In this document: positions 38,564 through 46,968 of the stretch, piece after piece
How positions within the stretch are numbered: the first letter of the stretch is position 1
How the letters are laid out: every line of letters begins with the position of its first letter
Source of the DNA: Acidobacteriota bacterium
GTDB taxonomy: Bacteria > Acidobacteriota > Blastocatellia > Pyrinomonadales > Pyrinomonadaceae
Direction: 5' to 3'
Assembly (NCBI GenBank): GCA_003385635.1
Contig: QQUY01000001.1
Span: forward strand, 1,279,001-1,343,000
Length of the DNA: 64,000 nt
Program-made: the position numbers and the translations under genes
The notes under the pieces: generated by a model
The model's input: only the letters and a program-made list of their open reading frames with translations
Database searches by the model: none
Told to the model about the DNA's origin: nothing

Positions 38564-40289
38564 AGTACCCCACCGCCGCTCCGTCTGCTCTCTTGTCGAC
38601 GACCCCAAGCCTGTAACCTTCCTTGTCGATCCCGACCGCAGTAGCTGAGGCAATCGACCTTGGACTGCTCGCAAACTTGTGACCGTAGCTTTCAAGTATT
38701 TTTATCGTGTCAGGCGACATGCCATACGGTTCGTAGATTACCTCGTCCGGAAGCCACTGGTGGTGGACTCTGGGTGCATTCACCGCGTCTTCAAGATCCA
38801 TTCCGTGGTCGATAACATTGATAACGGTCTGTAAGGAGGCCGAGATGATCCTTGGGCCGCCCCTCGCTCCAACCTCGAACCAGAACGAACCGTCCGGACG
38901 CAGAACGATCGTCGGGGTCATCGAGGACAACGGCCGTTTGCCTGGACCTACAGCGTTGAATTCTCCTTGAACAAGCCCAAAGATGTTTGGCACTCCCGGC
39001 TTTGAGGCAAAATCGTCCATTTCGTCGTTGAGGATGATCCCGGTGCCCTTGGCGGTGACTGCCGATCCATATAGGTTGTTCGTGGTATAGGTATTCGATA
39101 CCACGTTGCCATCCTTGTCGACGACTGAATAATGGGTCGTGTCCTGCGGCTCATTTCCCACCTGTATTCCGGCGCCCAACTCGCTGCTCGGAGTCGCTTT
39201 GCCCTTCGAAATGGACTTTGCTCTTTGAGCCGCATACGACTTGTCGATCAGCTGTTCGGTCGGTACATCATTGAAATCCGGGTCGCCAAGCAATTCGGCG
39301 CGATCTGCAAACGCACGTTTCATCGCCTCGATCAGAAGGTGATACTTGTCAGCCGAGTTGTGGCCTAACGACCTGAGGTCATGTCGCTCAAGCATATTGA
39401 GCACCTGTACCAGGACAATTCCGCCGGATGAAGGAGGCGGCATCGAGATGATCTTCGAGCCCCTGTAACTGCCTTCTATCGGTTTTCGTTCGACAGCCTT
39501 GTAGTTCTTAAGGTCGTCCAGCGTGATAAGGCCATTGTTGCGAGCCATGTCATCTGCGATCAACTTGGCTGTCGTCCCTTGATAGAACCCTTCGGCTCCT
39601 TTGTCCCTTATCCTTTCGAGCGTTGCGGCAAGGTCTTTCTGTACAAGGCGGTCTCCGGGCTCAAAGTATTCTCCCCCATTCAGGAAAATCCTCTTGCTGT
39701 CCTCATAATTCTCAAGCCTTGAACTATATGCCTTGAACAGTTCTGCGAGTCGTCTGGACAGCACGTATCCTTCGGCGGCGAGCTTTCTTGCAGGTTCGAC
39801 AAGCTCAGCCCACTTGAGTTTACCTGAACCGTATTTCTTGAAAGCGAGTTCAAAACCGGCGACAGTTCCAGGTACGCCCGAGGCCCGATAACCGGTCACG
39901 GGACCCCCTTCGCCGCTGATCACATCTCCTTTTTCGTTGAGATAGATATCTCGGGTTGCGGCTGCCGGGGCCATTTCCCGATAGTCAATGGCGATCGAAC
40001 GGCCGTCTGCCATCCTAATGACCATAAACCCGCCGCCTCCGATATTTCCTGCTTCCGGATAGACCACAGCAAGTGCGAATCCTGTGGCGATCGCGGCATC
40101 GACCGCATTTCCGCCTTTTTTCATGATCTCGGCGCCGACCGCTGATGCGATCGGATGATTGGAAGCGGCCATAGCGTGCTTTGCCGAAACGGGTTCCCTA
40201 GCGCTAACGGCGAGTGCAAGGCAAAGCATTGCTGCCGCAAACGCCATCACTTTCAACGACGAGATTCTTTCTGCCATTCGTGCTTTCAT
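38562..40289 (-). CDS. ggt: Gamma-glutamyltransferase
   Basis: 575 residues. Cleaves and transfers gamma-glutamyl groups, as of glutathione, in the periplasm. A signal peptide (residues 1-30, ending LAVSAR) is present. The proenzyme cuts itself before Thr384 in the DTTHYSVVDKDG motif to give the large and small subunits; the substrate Arg is expected in DYREMAP (near 102-108), and the GGGGFM and PPPSSGG loops are also seen. Normal length. Convergent with clpX across repeats; upstream gap to the C25 gene is divergent. Confidence 0.95.
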   Translation of the reverse strand: MKARMAERISSLKVMAFAAAMLCLALAVSAREPVSAKHAMAASNHPIASAVGAEIMKKGGNAVDAAIATGFALAVVYPEAGNIGGGGFMVIRMADGRSIAIDYREMAPAAATRDIYLNEKGDVISGEGGPVTGYRASGVPGTVAGFELAFKKYGSGKLKWAELVEPARKLAAEGYVLSRRLAELFKAYSSRLENYEDSKRIFLNGGEYFEPGDRLVQKDLAATLERIRDKGAEGFYQGTTAKLIADDMARNNGLITLDDLKNYKAVERKPIEGSYRGSKIISMPPPSSGGIVLVQVLNMLERHDLRSLGHNSADKYHLLIEAMKRAFADRAELLGDPDFNDVPTEQLIDKSYAAQRAKSISKGKATPSSELGAGIQVGNEPQDTTHYSVVDKDGNVVSNTYTTNNLYGSAVTAKGTGIILNDEMDDFASKPGVPNIFGLVQGEFNAVGPGKRPLSSMTPTIVLRPDGSFWFEVGARGGPRIISASLQTVINVIDHGMDLEDAVNAPRVHHQWLPDEVIYEPYGMSPDTIKILESYGHKFASSPRSIASATAVGIDKEGYRLGVVDKRADGAAVGY

Positions 40290-40604
40290 ATTTTTGGACT
40301 GATAAACTCTAAGGTCATCGACGGTTCTGATAATAGATGTTTTTAACGACGTAGAATAGCCGATAATCCTGTCTTTCGTAAGTACTCCACGAAACGATCA
40401 TGCAAAACGGAAGATCTAGGCGCGACAAGTCCTCGTTTTCAAGAATTTTGGCAGTGTTAAAACTTTACTAGACACAAAAAACTTGGCACATAGGCCTGTA
40501 ATTTTGTAAATTTTATAGTTCTCAATAGAAGATTGCTCCCGCACCTCGGGCGGTGCCTCTTATCCGCCAGGTACGGCAGTTCGTTTTACATCCGGAGCTT
40601 AGTG
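40290..40604. other. AT-rich divergent gap between ggt and the C25 peptidase
   Basis: 315 bp without a gene. Two TTGGCA boxes (40448-40453 and 40483-40488) and the AT-rich run at 40501-40520 could belong to a promoter for the peptidase, but no clear -10 at 17 bp is present. A hairpin GCACC-TCGGGC-GGTGC lies at 40541-40556. Confidence 0.45.
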
Positions 40605-43202
40605 ATGATGAACAGACCGATACTTATCCTGATTTTGATCTCCCTTCTTGTCCCCGCTGCCGCATTTGCGCAGAAGAACGCGAGGAATTCTTCGGAGAAG
40701 CGCTTCTCCGATGACAGCACAGTTTTCGGTCGAGTTGAGGCGCTTTCTGAAGGCAACGGAGTATTTGTCCGTTGGGAAACATCGCTCGAGCGGGACAACC
40801 TCGGCTTCGAGGTTTACCGCAATTCGGGTTCCGGATGGGAAAGGGTATCGAGGGCGTTCATACCCGGCGGTCTTCTGAAGCACGCGAGTTCAAAGAATCG
40901 CACGTACAGCTATTTCGATCCGGAAGGGCATTTTGGATCGATGTACGTGATCAGCAGCCGTCATCTGGACGGCGGGTCGCAAAGCACGAAGGTAGTTCAC
41001 CCCTCTTACGAAGCTTCACTATATTCGAAGGTCGGAAGAAGCTCTGAATCGATGAAGAAGGCGGCTGAGTCAGCTGAGCCGGTGACCGAACGTTACTCAC
41101 CTGCGACGGATCCGCGTTCGAGGCAAGGACTGGGATCGACGACTCTTCCCCCGGATATTGACCAGCAGTTCTGGGTGGCCTCTCAGCCTGGTGTAAAGAT
41201 CGGGGTAAAGGAGACGGGGCTGTACAGGGTCTCGCGCACGGAGCTCGAGAATGCCGGTTTTGACGTTAATACAGACGAATCGCTCTGGCAGCTGTACCTG
41301 AACGGTAACCAACAGGCGATCATCGTCGGCCAGAACGGTGACTTCATAGAATTTTACGGCAAGGCGCTCGACGCTCGTTCGACCGATACGAACGTATATT
41401 TTCTAGTTGTCGGCAATCAGGCCGGGAACCGTATGGCGAACATTGTCCGAAAGAGCAATGGCAGCAATACGGCAAGCAATTATCGCGAGAATTACTACAA
41501 GCGGGACAGGCTCTTCTACGTTTCAGACGTAAGAAACGGGGACCTTGAAAACTTCTTTGGCGGCGTGATCTCTTCGACCGCTTCGAATGTAATTGTGAAC
41601 TTCGATTCCGTCGACCATAACTCGCTGAAGACTTACATTCAGATAAATGTTCAAGGATTTACTCCCGGTACACACAAGGTCGCGGTTTCAGTGAACGGTA
41701 CTTCGCTGGGAAGCTTCTCGTTTTCGGGAATGACGGCGGCGGTCGCCGACATTGGTGTGCCAACCAGCATTATCAACGAAGGCGCGAACACAATAAGTCT
41801 TCAGGGAACTGGTTCTCCGCCTGACATTTCCTTTCTTTTCGACGTATCAGCGCAGTATCCGAGATCTTATGTTGCTCGCAACGACGAGCTGCTTTTTCCT
41901 GTTCCGCTCAACAAACAGGTCACTGTCACCAATTTCACGGATCCGACTGTCCGGGTGTTCGATCTGACATCCGCCGACTCGCCGGCATTGATCACGAACA
42001 CGTCTCTAGGGAATCTGACAAAGCTTGGTACGGATTTTCAGGTGACGATCCCTTCAAACAATCCTTCGACGATGTTTGCTGTTTCGGAGGCGGGAGTTCG
42101 CACGGTTGATCAGATCGTGCTGAACAATCCTTCGACTCTTGCGGACACCGCGAACAGTGCCGAAATGGTTATCCTCAGTCACGCGGACTGGCTGACGGAA
42201 TCGGAATCCTGGGCTACATACAGGACCACGGAAGGGATCAACTCGGTCGCCGTCGACGTCGAGGATGTCTTTGACGAATTCGGATTCGGGATCAGAAGTT
42301 CGGATGCGATCAAGGAGTTCATCAATTATTCAAGGCTGAACTGGTCTGGTGCTCCAGGCTACATAATGCTTGCCGGCGACGCATCGTACGACCCGAGGAA
42401 TTACACCGGCGCCGGTGGCGGGGACCACGTCCCGACTGACCTTATCGAAACGGTCCGGGGAGAGTCAGCAAGCGACGAATCGCTTGCGGATTATGACGGG
42501 AACGGACTATCGGAAGTCGCGATCGCCCGAATCCCCGCAAACAACCCTGCACAGATAACTAATGCCCTGGCGAAGGTGATGGCTTTCGAGGCGAGTGTAA
42601 CGAATGCGCCTCTACGGGGATCACTCTGCGCCAGCGACATTCCAGATGTCGTAAATTTCGAGGATATATGCGAGAGGGTGCTGGACGAGCTGCCGGCGAC
42701 GATTCCCTTCACTTCTGTGAACCGGGCTGATAACAATGCGAACGCCACGCTGATCTCAGAGATGAATTCCGGAGCAGCAGCCAATACTTTTGGCAAGTAT
42801 ATCGTCAACTATACAGGCCACGGATCGGTGGTCGGCTGGACACAGGTATCGTTCTTCAGAAACAACCATGTGTCGCAGCTTGATAACAGCGACGATCTCA
42901 CGATATTCACTATGCTGACTTGTCTCAACGGGTATTTCACGGATCCTTCGGGTACTGGACTTGCGGAGACGCTTATCCACCGTGTTGGAGGAGGTGCTGT
43001 AGCGACCTGGGCGTCGACCGGTGAAACGACACCTGATGTTCAGGAGATCCTGGCGACCAAGTTCTATGATGAACTTGGTAACAATCCGCAGGTGAACAGG
43101 ATAGGCGATCTGGTGAAGTCAGCAAAGACTGCAGTTCAGTCTAGTGCGGATGTCAGGCTCTCTTGGGCCCTTTTTGCGGATCCGGCGATGAAGGTCAAAT
43201 AG
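40605..43202 (+). CDS. Secreted C25 (gingipain-type) cysteine peptidase
   Basis: 865 residues from the ATG at 40605, which follows GGAG at 40593-40596; the frame is open further upstream, but that part is not plausible. Signal peptide at residues 1-21 (LISLLVPAAAFAQ). A fibronectin-like/beta region (about 35-110), a middle beta domain, then the C25 catalytic domain (about 520-865) with His739 in TGHGSV and Cys773 in MLTCLNG, matching the gingipain/PorU dyad. The chain ends right after the catalytic domain, without the immunoglobulin-like or sorting domain of secreted gingipains. No type IX secretion genes are in the window. PorU-like sortase is an alternative. Confidence 0.88.
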   Translation: MMNRPILILILISLLVPAAAFAQKNARNSSEKRFSDDSTVFGRVEALSEGNGVFVRWETSLERDNLGFEVYRNSGSGWERVSRAFIPGGLLKHASSKNRTYSYFDPEGHFGSMYVISSRHLDGGSQSTKVVHPSYEASLYSKVGRSSESMKKAAESAEPVTERYSPATDPRSRQGLGSTTLPPDIDQQFWVASQPGVKIGVKETGLYRVSRTELENAGFDVNTDESLWQLYLNGNQQAIIVGQNGDFIEFYGKALDARSTDTNVYFLVVGNQAGNRMANIVRKSNGSNTASNYRENYYKRDRLFYVSDVRNGDLENFFGGVISSTASNVIVNFDSVDHNSLKTYIQINVQGFTPGTHKVAVSVNGTSLGSFSFSGMTAAVADIGVPTSIINEGANTISLQGTGSPPDISFLFDVSAQYPRSYVARNDELLFPVPLNKQVTVTNFTDPTVRVFDLTSADSPALITNTSLGNLTKLGTDFQVTIPSNNPSTMFAVSEAGVRTVDQIVLNNPSTLADTANSAEMVILSHADWLTESESWATYRTTEGINSVAVDVEDVFDEFGFGIRSSDAIKEFINYSRLNWSGAPGYIMLAGDASYDPRNYTGAGGGDHVPTDLIETVRGESASDESLADYDGNGLSEVAIARIPANNPAQITNALAKVMAFEASVTNAPLRGSLCASDIPDVVNFEDICERVLDELPATIPFTSVNRADNNANATLISEMNSGAAANTFGKYIVNYTGHGSVVGWTQVSFFRNNHVSQLDNSDDLTIFTMLTCLNGYFTDPSGTGLAETLIHRVGGGAVATWASTGETTPDVQEILATKFYDELGNNPQVNRIGDLVKSAKTAVQSSADVRLSWALFADPAMKVK

Positions 43203-43227
43203 CTTGAGGGAGAATCCGAAAACTGAG

Positions 43228-43255
43228 AGGCAGCCTGAAACGGCTGCCTGTTTTT
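43228..43255 (+). terminator. Rho-independent terminator after the C25 gene
   Basis: AGGCAGCC (43228-43235) pairs with GGCTGCCT (43242-43249), followed by GTTTTTA. The T-run touches the stop codon of the convergent FHA gene, and on the other strand the hairpin is followed by a weaker TTTTC, so it may work both ways. Confidence 0.9.
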
Positions 43256-44228
43256 ATCTCGGCTGTACCCGGACCATGTAACTGCATATGGACAGCGGCT
43301 GTCCCGGCTCAAGCGTTATTCGCTGGCCTATCGGAAGTTCCCGGCTGTTCAGCATCGCCGGATTCCGGCCTTCATTTATCACCGTAAAAGTGCCTAACTT
43401 GTCGAGGATCAGAACGACGTGACGGCGGCTTACTTCCGGATCCCCCTTAAGTGCGATATCGACCGGTTTGGATGCTGAGCCTCGGCCGATCACGACCTCG
43501 CTCTGATATATCGGAATGACCGTCTGCCGGACGCCGCCTTTCCAAACCTCTAGCTCGTAGAGCGACGTCTTTCTCGTACTTACGGCGGTAAGTTCTTCTT
43601 CTTCTCCAGAGGAGATCGGGGTTACCTGCGCGAACGCGTTGTTGCGGGGAGTCGCAACAGGCTGCTGGCCCTGTCCGATAAAATCTGGCGGATCAAGGTT
43701 CCTCGGCGTATGACCGGGCTGCCTTGGTGTCTTGGATGCTGGCCTCTGGATCGTGGCATCAAGGCCTTTTTCCCCGGGTTTCTTTCGCGGAAGGACCCCG
43801 GTCTTTGAGGAAGAATCCTCTTCCCAGCTGTGCTGGACTCGGATATCGCCGGTTTCAAGAGTTCCATCGACCCGAAGCTCGACCGCGAACGACTGCGTCT
43901 CCAGCTTCTTTTTCCCTGCAAGTTCTTTCGCACGCTCCGCGAGCACATGATAGAGGCCCTGTTCAAGCCCCCTCCGCTTTGCTCCCCTCCAGTCCTTGTC
44001 GTCATCTTCGCTGAGAAAAATCAGGTATTCGGTCGGGATGATCGTTGTCCCCTGCGGGAGAGGTACCATCTCCTTCTGCATCACGTCCTCGACAGCACGG
44101 GCGATCTTTACGATGAACTCCTCAGCCTCGCTTCTCGGCTTGACCTGTGCATCGCGTGCCGCCTTTTCGAGGACGAGCTCGGCACTCTCACCGTCGATCC
44201 ATCTCCTTACTTTGTCCAGAACGCTCAT
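43254..44228 (-). CDS. FHA-domain protein with FhaA-like N-terminal domain
   Basis: 324 residues. N-terminal domain (about 1-135) resembles the DUF3662/FhaA N domain. A linker follows (about 140-215, rich in Thr-Pro: SKTPRQ, GHTPRN, VATPRN), then a C-terminal FHA domain (about 235-324; GRG 248-250, SRRH 267-270), which binds phosphothreonine. The TPR-type sites could be phosphorylated by the kinase encoded upstream; the two genes overlap by four bases. In actinobacteria FhaA ties PknB signalling to peptidoglycan precursor export. Soluble and cytoplasmic here. Confidence 0.88.
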   Translation of the reverse strand: MSVLDKVRRWIDGESAELVLEKAARDAQVKPRSEAEEFIVKIARAVEDVMQKEMVPLPQGTTIIPTEYLIFLSEDDDKDWRGAKRRGLEQGLYHVLAERAKELAGKKKLETQSFAVELRVDGTLETGDIRVQHSWEEDSSSKTGVLPRKKPGEKGLDATIQRPASKTPRQPGHTPRNLDPPDFIGQGQQPVATPRNNAFAQVTPISSGEEEELTAVSTRKTSLYELEVWKGGVRQTVIPIYQSEVVIGRGSASKPVDIALKGDPEVSRRHVVLILDKLGTFTVINEGRNPAMLNSRELPIGQRITLEPGQPLSICSYMVRVQPR

Positions 44229-45772
44229 TGATCTTCTTCAATCGAGATTGTCTCGTCGCCCCTTCGGGTTTTTCCGCTTATCCAGCCCCTGTCCGAGAAT
44301 CCGGGATCCGCCTTTGGCGAGCCATATTCGAGGATCTGTACTTCATACCAGTGATCCTGCGATGAAAGGATCTGGAGCCTCGAACCTTTCGGAACGAGTC
44401 CGATCCGCGGATTATCGGTGCTGGCGTCCGACCGGAGGTTGATATTCATCAGTGCAGTGGCTTCACGTGCACCGAACAGTGAGTATACGGACGGGATCGA
44501 CGCCTGCGAGAGGACATAATTATATGTTGCGTAGATCCCGACCGCAAAAAAAGCTACGAGTAGGAGCGCGACGACGACCGACCGCAGTGTTCTTCCTTCA
44601 CGGATCGGTAAGAACTCCGGACCCTGCTCGTCAGGCTTTCTGGAATCTTCTTTTGAAGACTTTACTTCCGGGGCCTTGACCTTTTCAGGGGCATCGCCGG
44701 GAGCCGGGGCCTTCAATACTGATATCCCGGTGCCGGGGCGTTTCTCCTTTATCGCCGTTTTCAGCTTGAGGTCCCTGTCAGTATCGAAATTCGCTTTTAC
44801 AGGCGCCAGAGGAGTGTAACCGGGGCTTAGAACAGGCTGAGGAGTCGAATGAAGCTCACCCGGAAGACCCGGATCTGTCCTTCGCGCACTGTAGGAAGGC
44901 TCAGAAGCACTTACAAGATCCTCCCAGAATTCCCCTGCCGTCTGGTGGCGGTTCTTCGGGTCGTCATCGGTCGCCTTCCGAAGGACCCGAAGAAGTGGCA
45001 CTGCCCAGGATTCTTCCCTTACCTTCATCGGAAGCGCCTCGATCGGTCGGTTCGAAAAGTATCTCGGAGACTCGCCTGTAAACAGCACATAAGCTGTCTT
45101 CGCCAGTGAGTAAACGTCCGCAGCGGGGGTGAGTTCTCCAAAACCCAGCCGGCCCGTCGTACCCGACATCATCGGACTGTGTTCCGGCGGCGCATAGATG
45201 TTTGTCCCGACCCGCGTGATCGGCGCATCCGACTCCGACATTCTTGCGACGCCGAAGTCAGCTATCTTAACTATCTTGCGATCTCCGGTTAAGAGAAGGT
45301 TCTGCGGTTTTACGTCACGGTGAATGACATTCTTCCCGTGCGCGTGGGACAGACCCGAGCTCACCTGTTCCAGGTATGAAAGCGCTTCCTCAAAGCTGAT
45401 CCCGTTCGTCCGGGAGTATTTTGCAAGGTCACCGCCCGGAAGGAACTCGAGAACGAGGAAATGAAAGAGGATTCCGTTCAGATCCTGAGCCGTACCGTGT
45501 CCGAGCCTGCTGATGATGTTTGGATGCCGCACCCGGTCCAACGCCAGAGCTTCGTTCTGAAAATTCTCGACAAGAGTTCGCTCGAGGTCGCGGTCGAGAT
45601 CGTCATGCATAAAGACATTCAATGCCTTTATTACTACTCGCCGGTGGGCCGATGCCGGGCTGGCAAGCGTGTCTTCCGCCAGATAGATCTCGGCGTAGCT
45701 TCCCCTTCCGAGTAGTTTGCGTACCTCGTACCGGCCCTCAAGCCGGGAATCAATGAGCGAAAGTTCTTTCAT
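44225..45772 (-). CDS. Transmembrane Ser/Thr protein kinase with SH3-like C-terminus
   Basis: 515 residues. PknB-type kinase domain at about 15-285: glycine loop GRGSYAE (22-28), Lys49, HRD 151-153, DFG 172-174 and an APPE motif. The catalytic residues are all present. A Pro/Lys-rich linker (300-390) leads to one transmembrane segment (about 396-420), and an extracytoplasmic bacterial SH3-type domain (about 437-505, with MNINLRSDAS and GSRLQILSS). This sensor replaces the PASTA repeats of actinobacterial and firmicute PknB. It is first in an operon with the FHA gene and divergent from the FHA-PBP-SEDS-PP2C genes. Confidence 0.95.
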   Translation of the reverse strand: MKELSLIDSRLEGRYEVRKLLGRGSYAEIYLAEDTLASPASAHRRVVIKALNVFMHDDLDRDLERTLVENFQNEALALDRVRHPNIISRLGHGTAQDLNGILFHFLVLEFLPGGDLAKYSRTNGISFEEALSYLEQVSSGLSHAHGKNVIHRDVKPQNLLLTGDRKIVKIADFGVARMSESDAPITRVGTNIYAPPEHSPMMSGTTGRLGFGELTPAADVYSLAKTAYVLFTGESPRYFSNRPIEALPMKVREESWAVPLLRVLRKATDDDPKNRHQTAGEFWEDLVSASEPSYSARRTDPGLPGELHSTPQPVLSPGYTPLAPVKANFDTDRDLKLKTAIKEKRPGTGISVLKAPAPGDAPEKVKAPEVKSSKEDSRKPDEQGPEFLPIREGRTLRSVVVALLLVAFFAVGIYATYNYVLSQASIPSVYSLFGAREATALMNINLRSDASTDNPRIGLVPKGSRLQILSSQDHWYEVQILEYGSPKADPGFSDRGWISGKTRRGDETISIEEDQ

Positions 45773-45898
45773 CAGCGGTCAGGGAAGAGGTTTGCCAAGC
45801 CGTTACGGGAATATGTACGAATGCAGGGTTTCGATGTTCAATCACGACGCCCGAGGCCGGCACGGAAGCGGAATCGCTTTCAAACGACTATCAAATTG

Positions 45899-45904
45899 TA
45901 TAAA
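45899..45904 (+). promoter_or_regulatory. Possible -10 box for the second FHA operon
   Basis: TATAAA within TTGTATAAAATTAC, 36 bp before the ATG at 45940 in the 167-bp divergent gap. No convincing -35 (a CTTTCAA lies 15-17 bp upstream). The gap also has to hold the kinase promoter on the other strand. Confidence 0.4.
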
Positions 45905-45939
45905 ATTACGCCGATTTTGCCTAAATCCACGGCGATTAG

Positions 45940-46965
45940 ATGACAGAAGAAAAGGGAAGCACCGCAAAAAAGAGTTTGACACTCGATTGGCTCGTTGGCG
46001 GTGTTTTGTCAAAACTCGGCGACACGTTCGACCGCGTAACCGGACGAAAGTGGAACCCTTCCTCGAATCTCGCCACAAGCAAACTCGAGGAAAAACTAAA
46101 ACTGCTGCTGGACAGCGAGGCACGGAATTTCGAAGACTCGGGGACTTTTGTTCCTCATATTTTCAAGCTGAAGATCCAGTGGAACAAGTTCTCTACGGAT
46201 TCTGATGCTGAACTGCGAAAGCTCGAACACGAGCTCCACGCCGCCGCGATCGACCACATAAACGACCGCCTTTACCATACCTACGAACCTATACTCGTCA
46301 CGGTCGAGAAGGACTATTTCGTCGAGGGCGTCCAGTTCATTGCGAGCTTCGGAAAATTCGCTGAATCTGAGGACGACGAGGTAGCCGTGAATGTGACGCT
46401 TAAGAACATTCCGGTTGGCGGTGAAGCAGCTTTTGACGAGCCAGCTGTCGAAGAAGCGGAGGGAGCGGAGACAAGCGAATCCGAGGGGCTGGAGGTCTGC
46501 TTCGAATTCAGCCTGAAAGGTGCGGGAAAACGCGCTTGTGTGACCTTCGGGGAACAAAGAAGGTTTTCGATCGGCAGGACGGGAAGCAATGACATTGTGA
46601 TCGACGACATCAGCATATCCAAAACTCACGCTGCTGTAGCGATGAACAGATCCGGCGAGATCGTGGTGGCAGACACCGGCTCCACGAATGGAACATTCAT
46701 TGGGTCCGACCGTATGGCTTACGGAAAGGCAGCATCGATCACAAACGGCTCAAGGCTCAGATTTGGAGACGTTGAGGTCATAGTGAGTGTAGAGGAGACC
46801 GACGCCGGTGAGATCCCTGACGAACCGGCCCCCGTTGACCGCGAGACCGTGCAGCCGACCGAGAGCTATGTAGTTGAGGAGCCCGCTCCGACGATCGCGT
46901 CTGACAGAATCGACGTCTCTGAAAGGGATAAACGTGAAGACACAAAGGAGGACTGGGAAGTTTAG
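45940..46965 (+). CDS. FHA-domain protein, second FhaA-like paralogue
   Basis: 341 residues. N-terminal FhaA/DUF3662-like domain at about 15-145 and a C-terminal FHA domain at about 195-285 with GRTGSNDI (212-219), SISKTH (225-230) and TGSTNGT (246-252), all residues of a working phosphothreonine pocket. A Glu-rich linker lies between, and the last 55 residues are Pro/Glu-rich and disordered. It shares domain order with the protein encoded at 43254-44228. It starts the FHA-PBP-SEDS-PP2C operon; the PBP gene begins three bases after its stop. Confidence 0.88.
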   Translation: MTEEKGSTAKKSLTLDWLVGGVLSKLGDTFDRVTGRKWNPSSNLATSKLEEKLKLLLDSEARNFEDSGTFVPHIFKLKIQWNKFSTDSDAELRKLEHELHAAAIDHINDRLYHTYEPILVTVEKDYFVEGVQFIASFGKFAESEDDEVAVNVTLKNIPVGGEAAFDEPAVEEAEGAETSESEGLEVCFEFSLKGAGKRACVTFGEQRRFSIGRTGSNDIVIDDISISKTHAAVAMNRSGEIVVADTGSTNGTFIGSDRMAYGKAASITNGSRLRFGDVEVIVSVEETDAGEIPDEPAPVDRETVQPTESYVVEEPAPTIASDRIDVSERDKREDTKEDWEV

Positions 46966-46968
46966 TTG

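Noticed and set aside
40541-40604. Cyclic di-GMP riboswitch before the C25 gene
   Set aside because: A short hairpin is present, but the conserved GEMM core words are missing.
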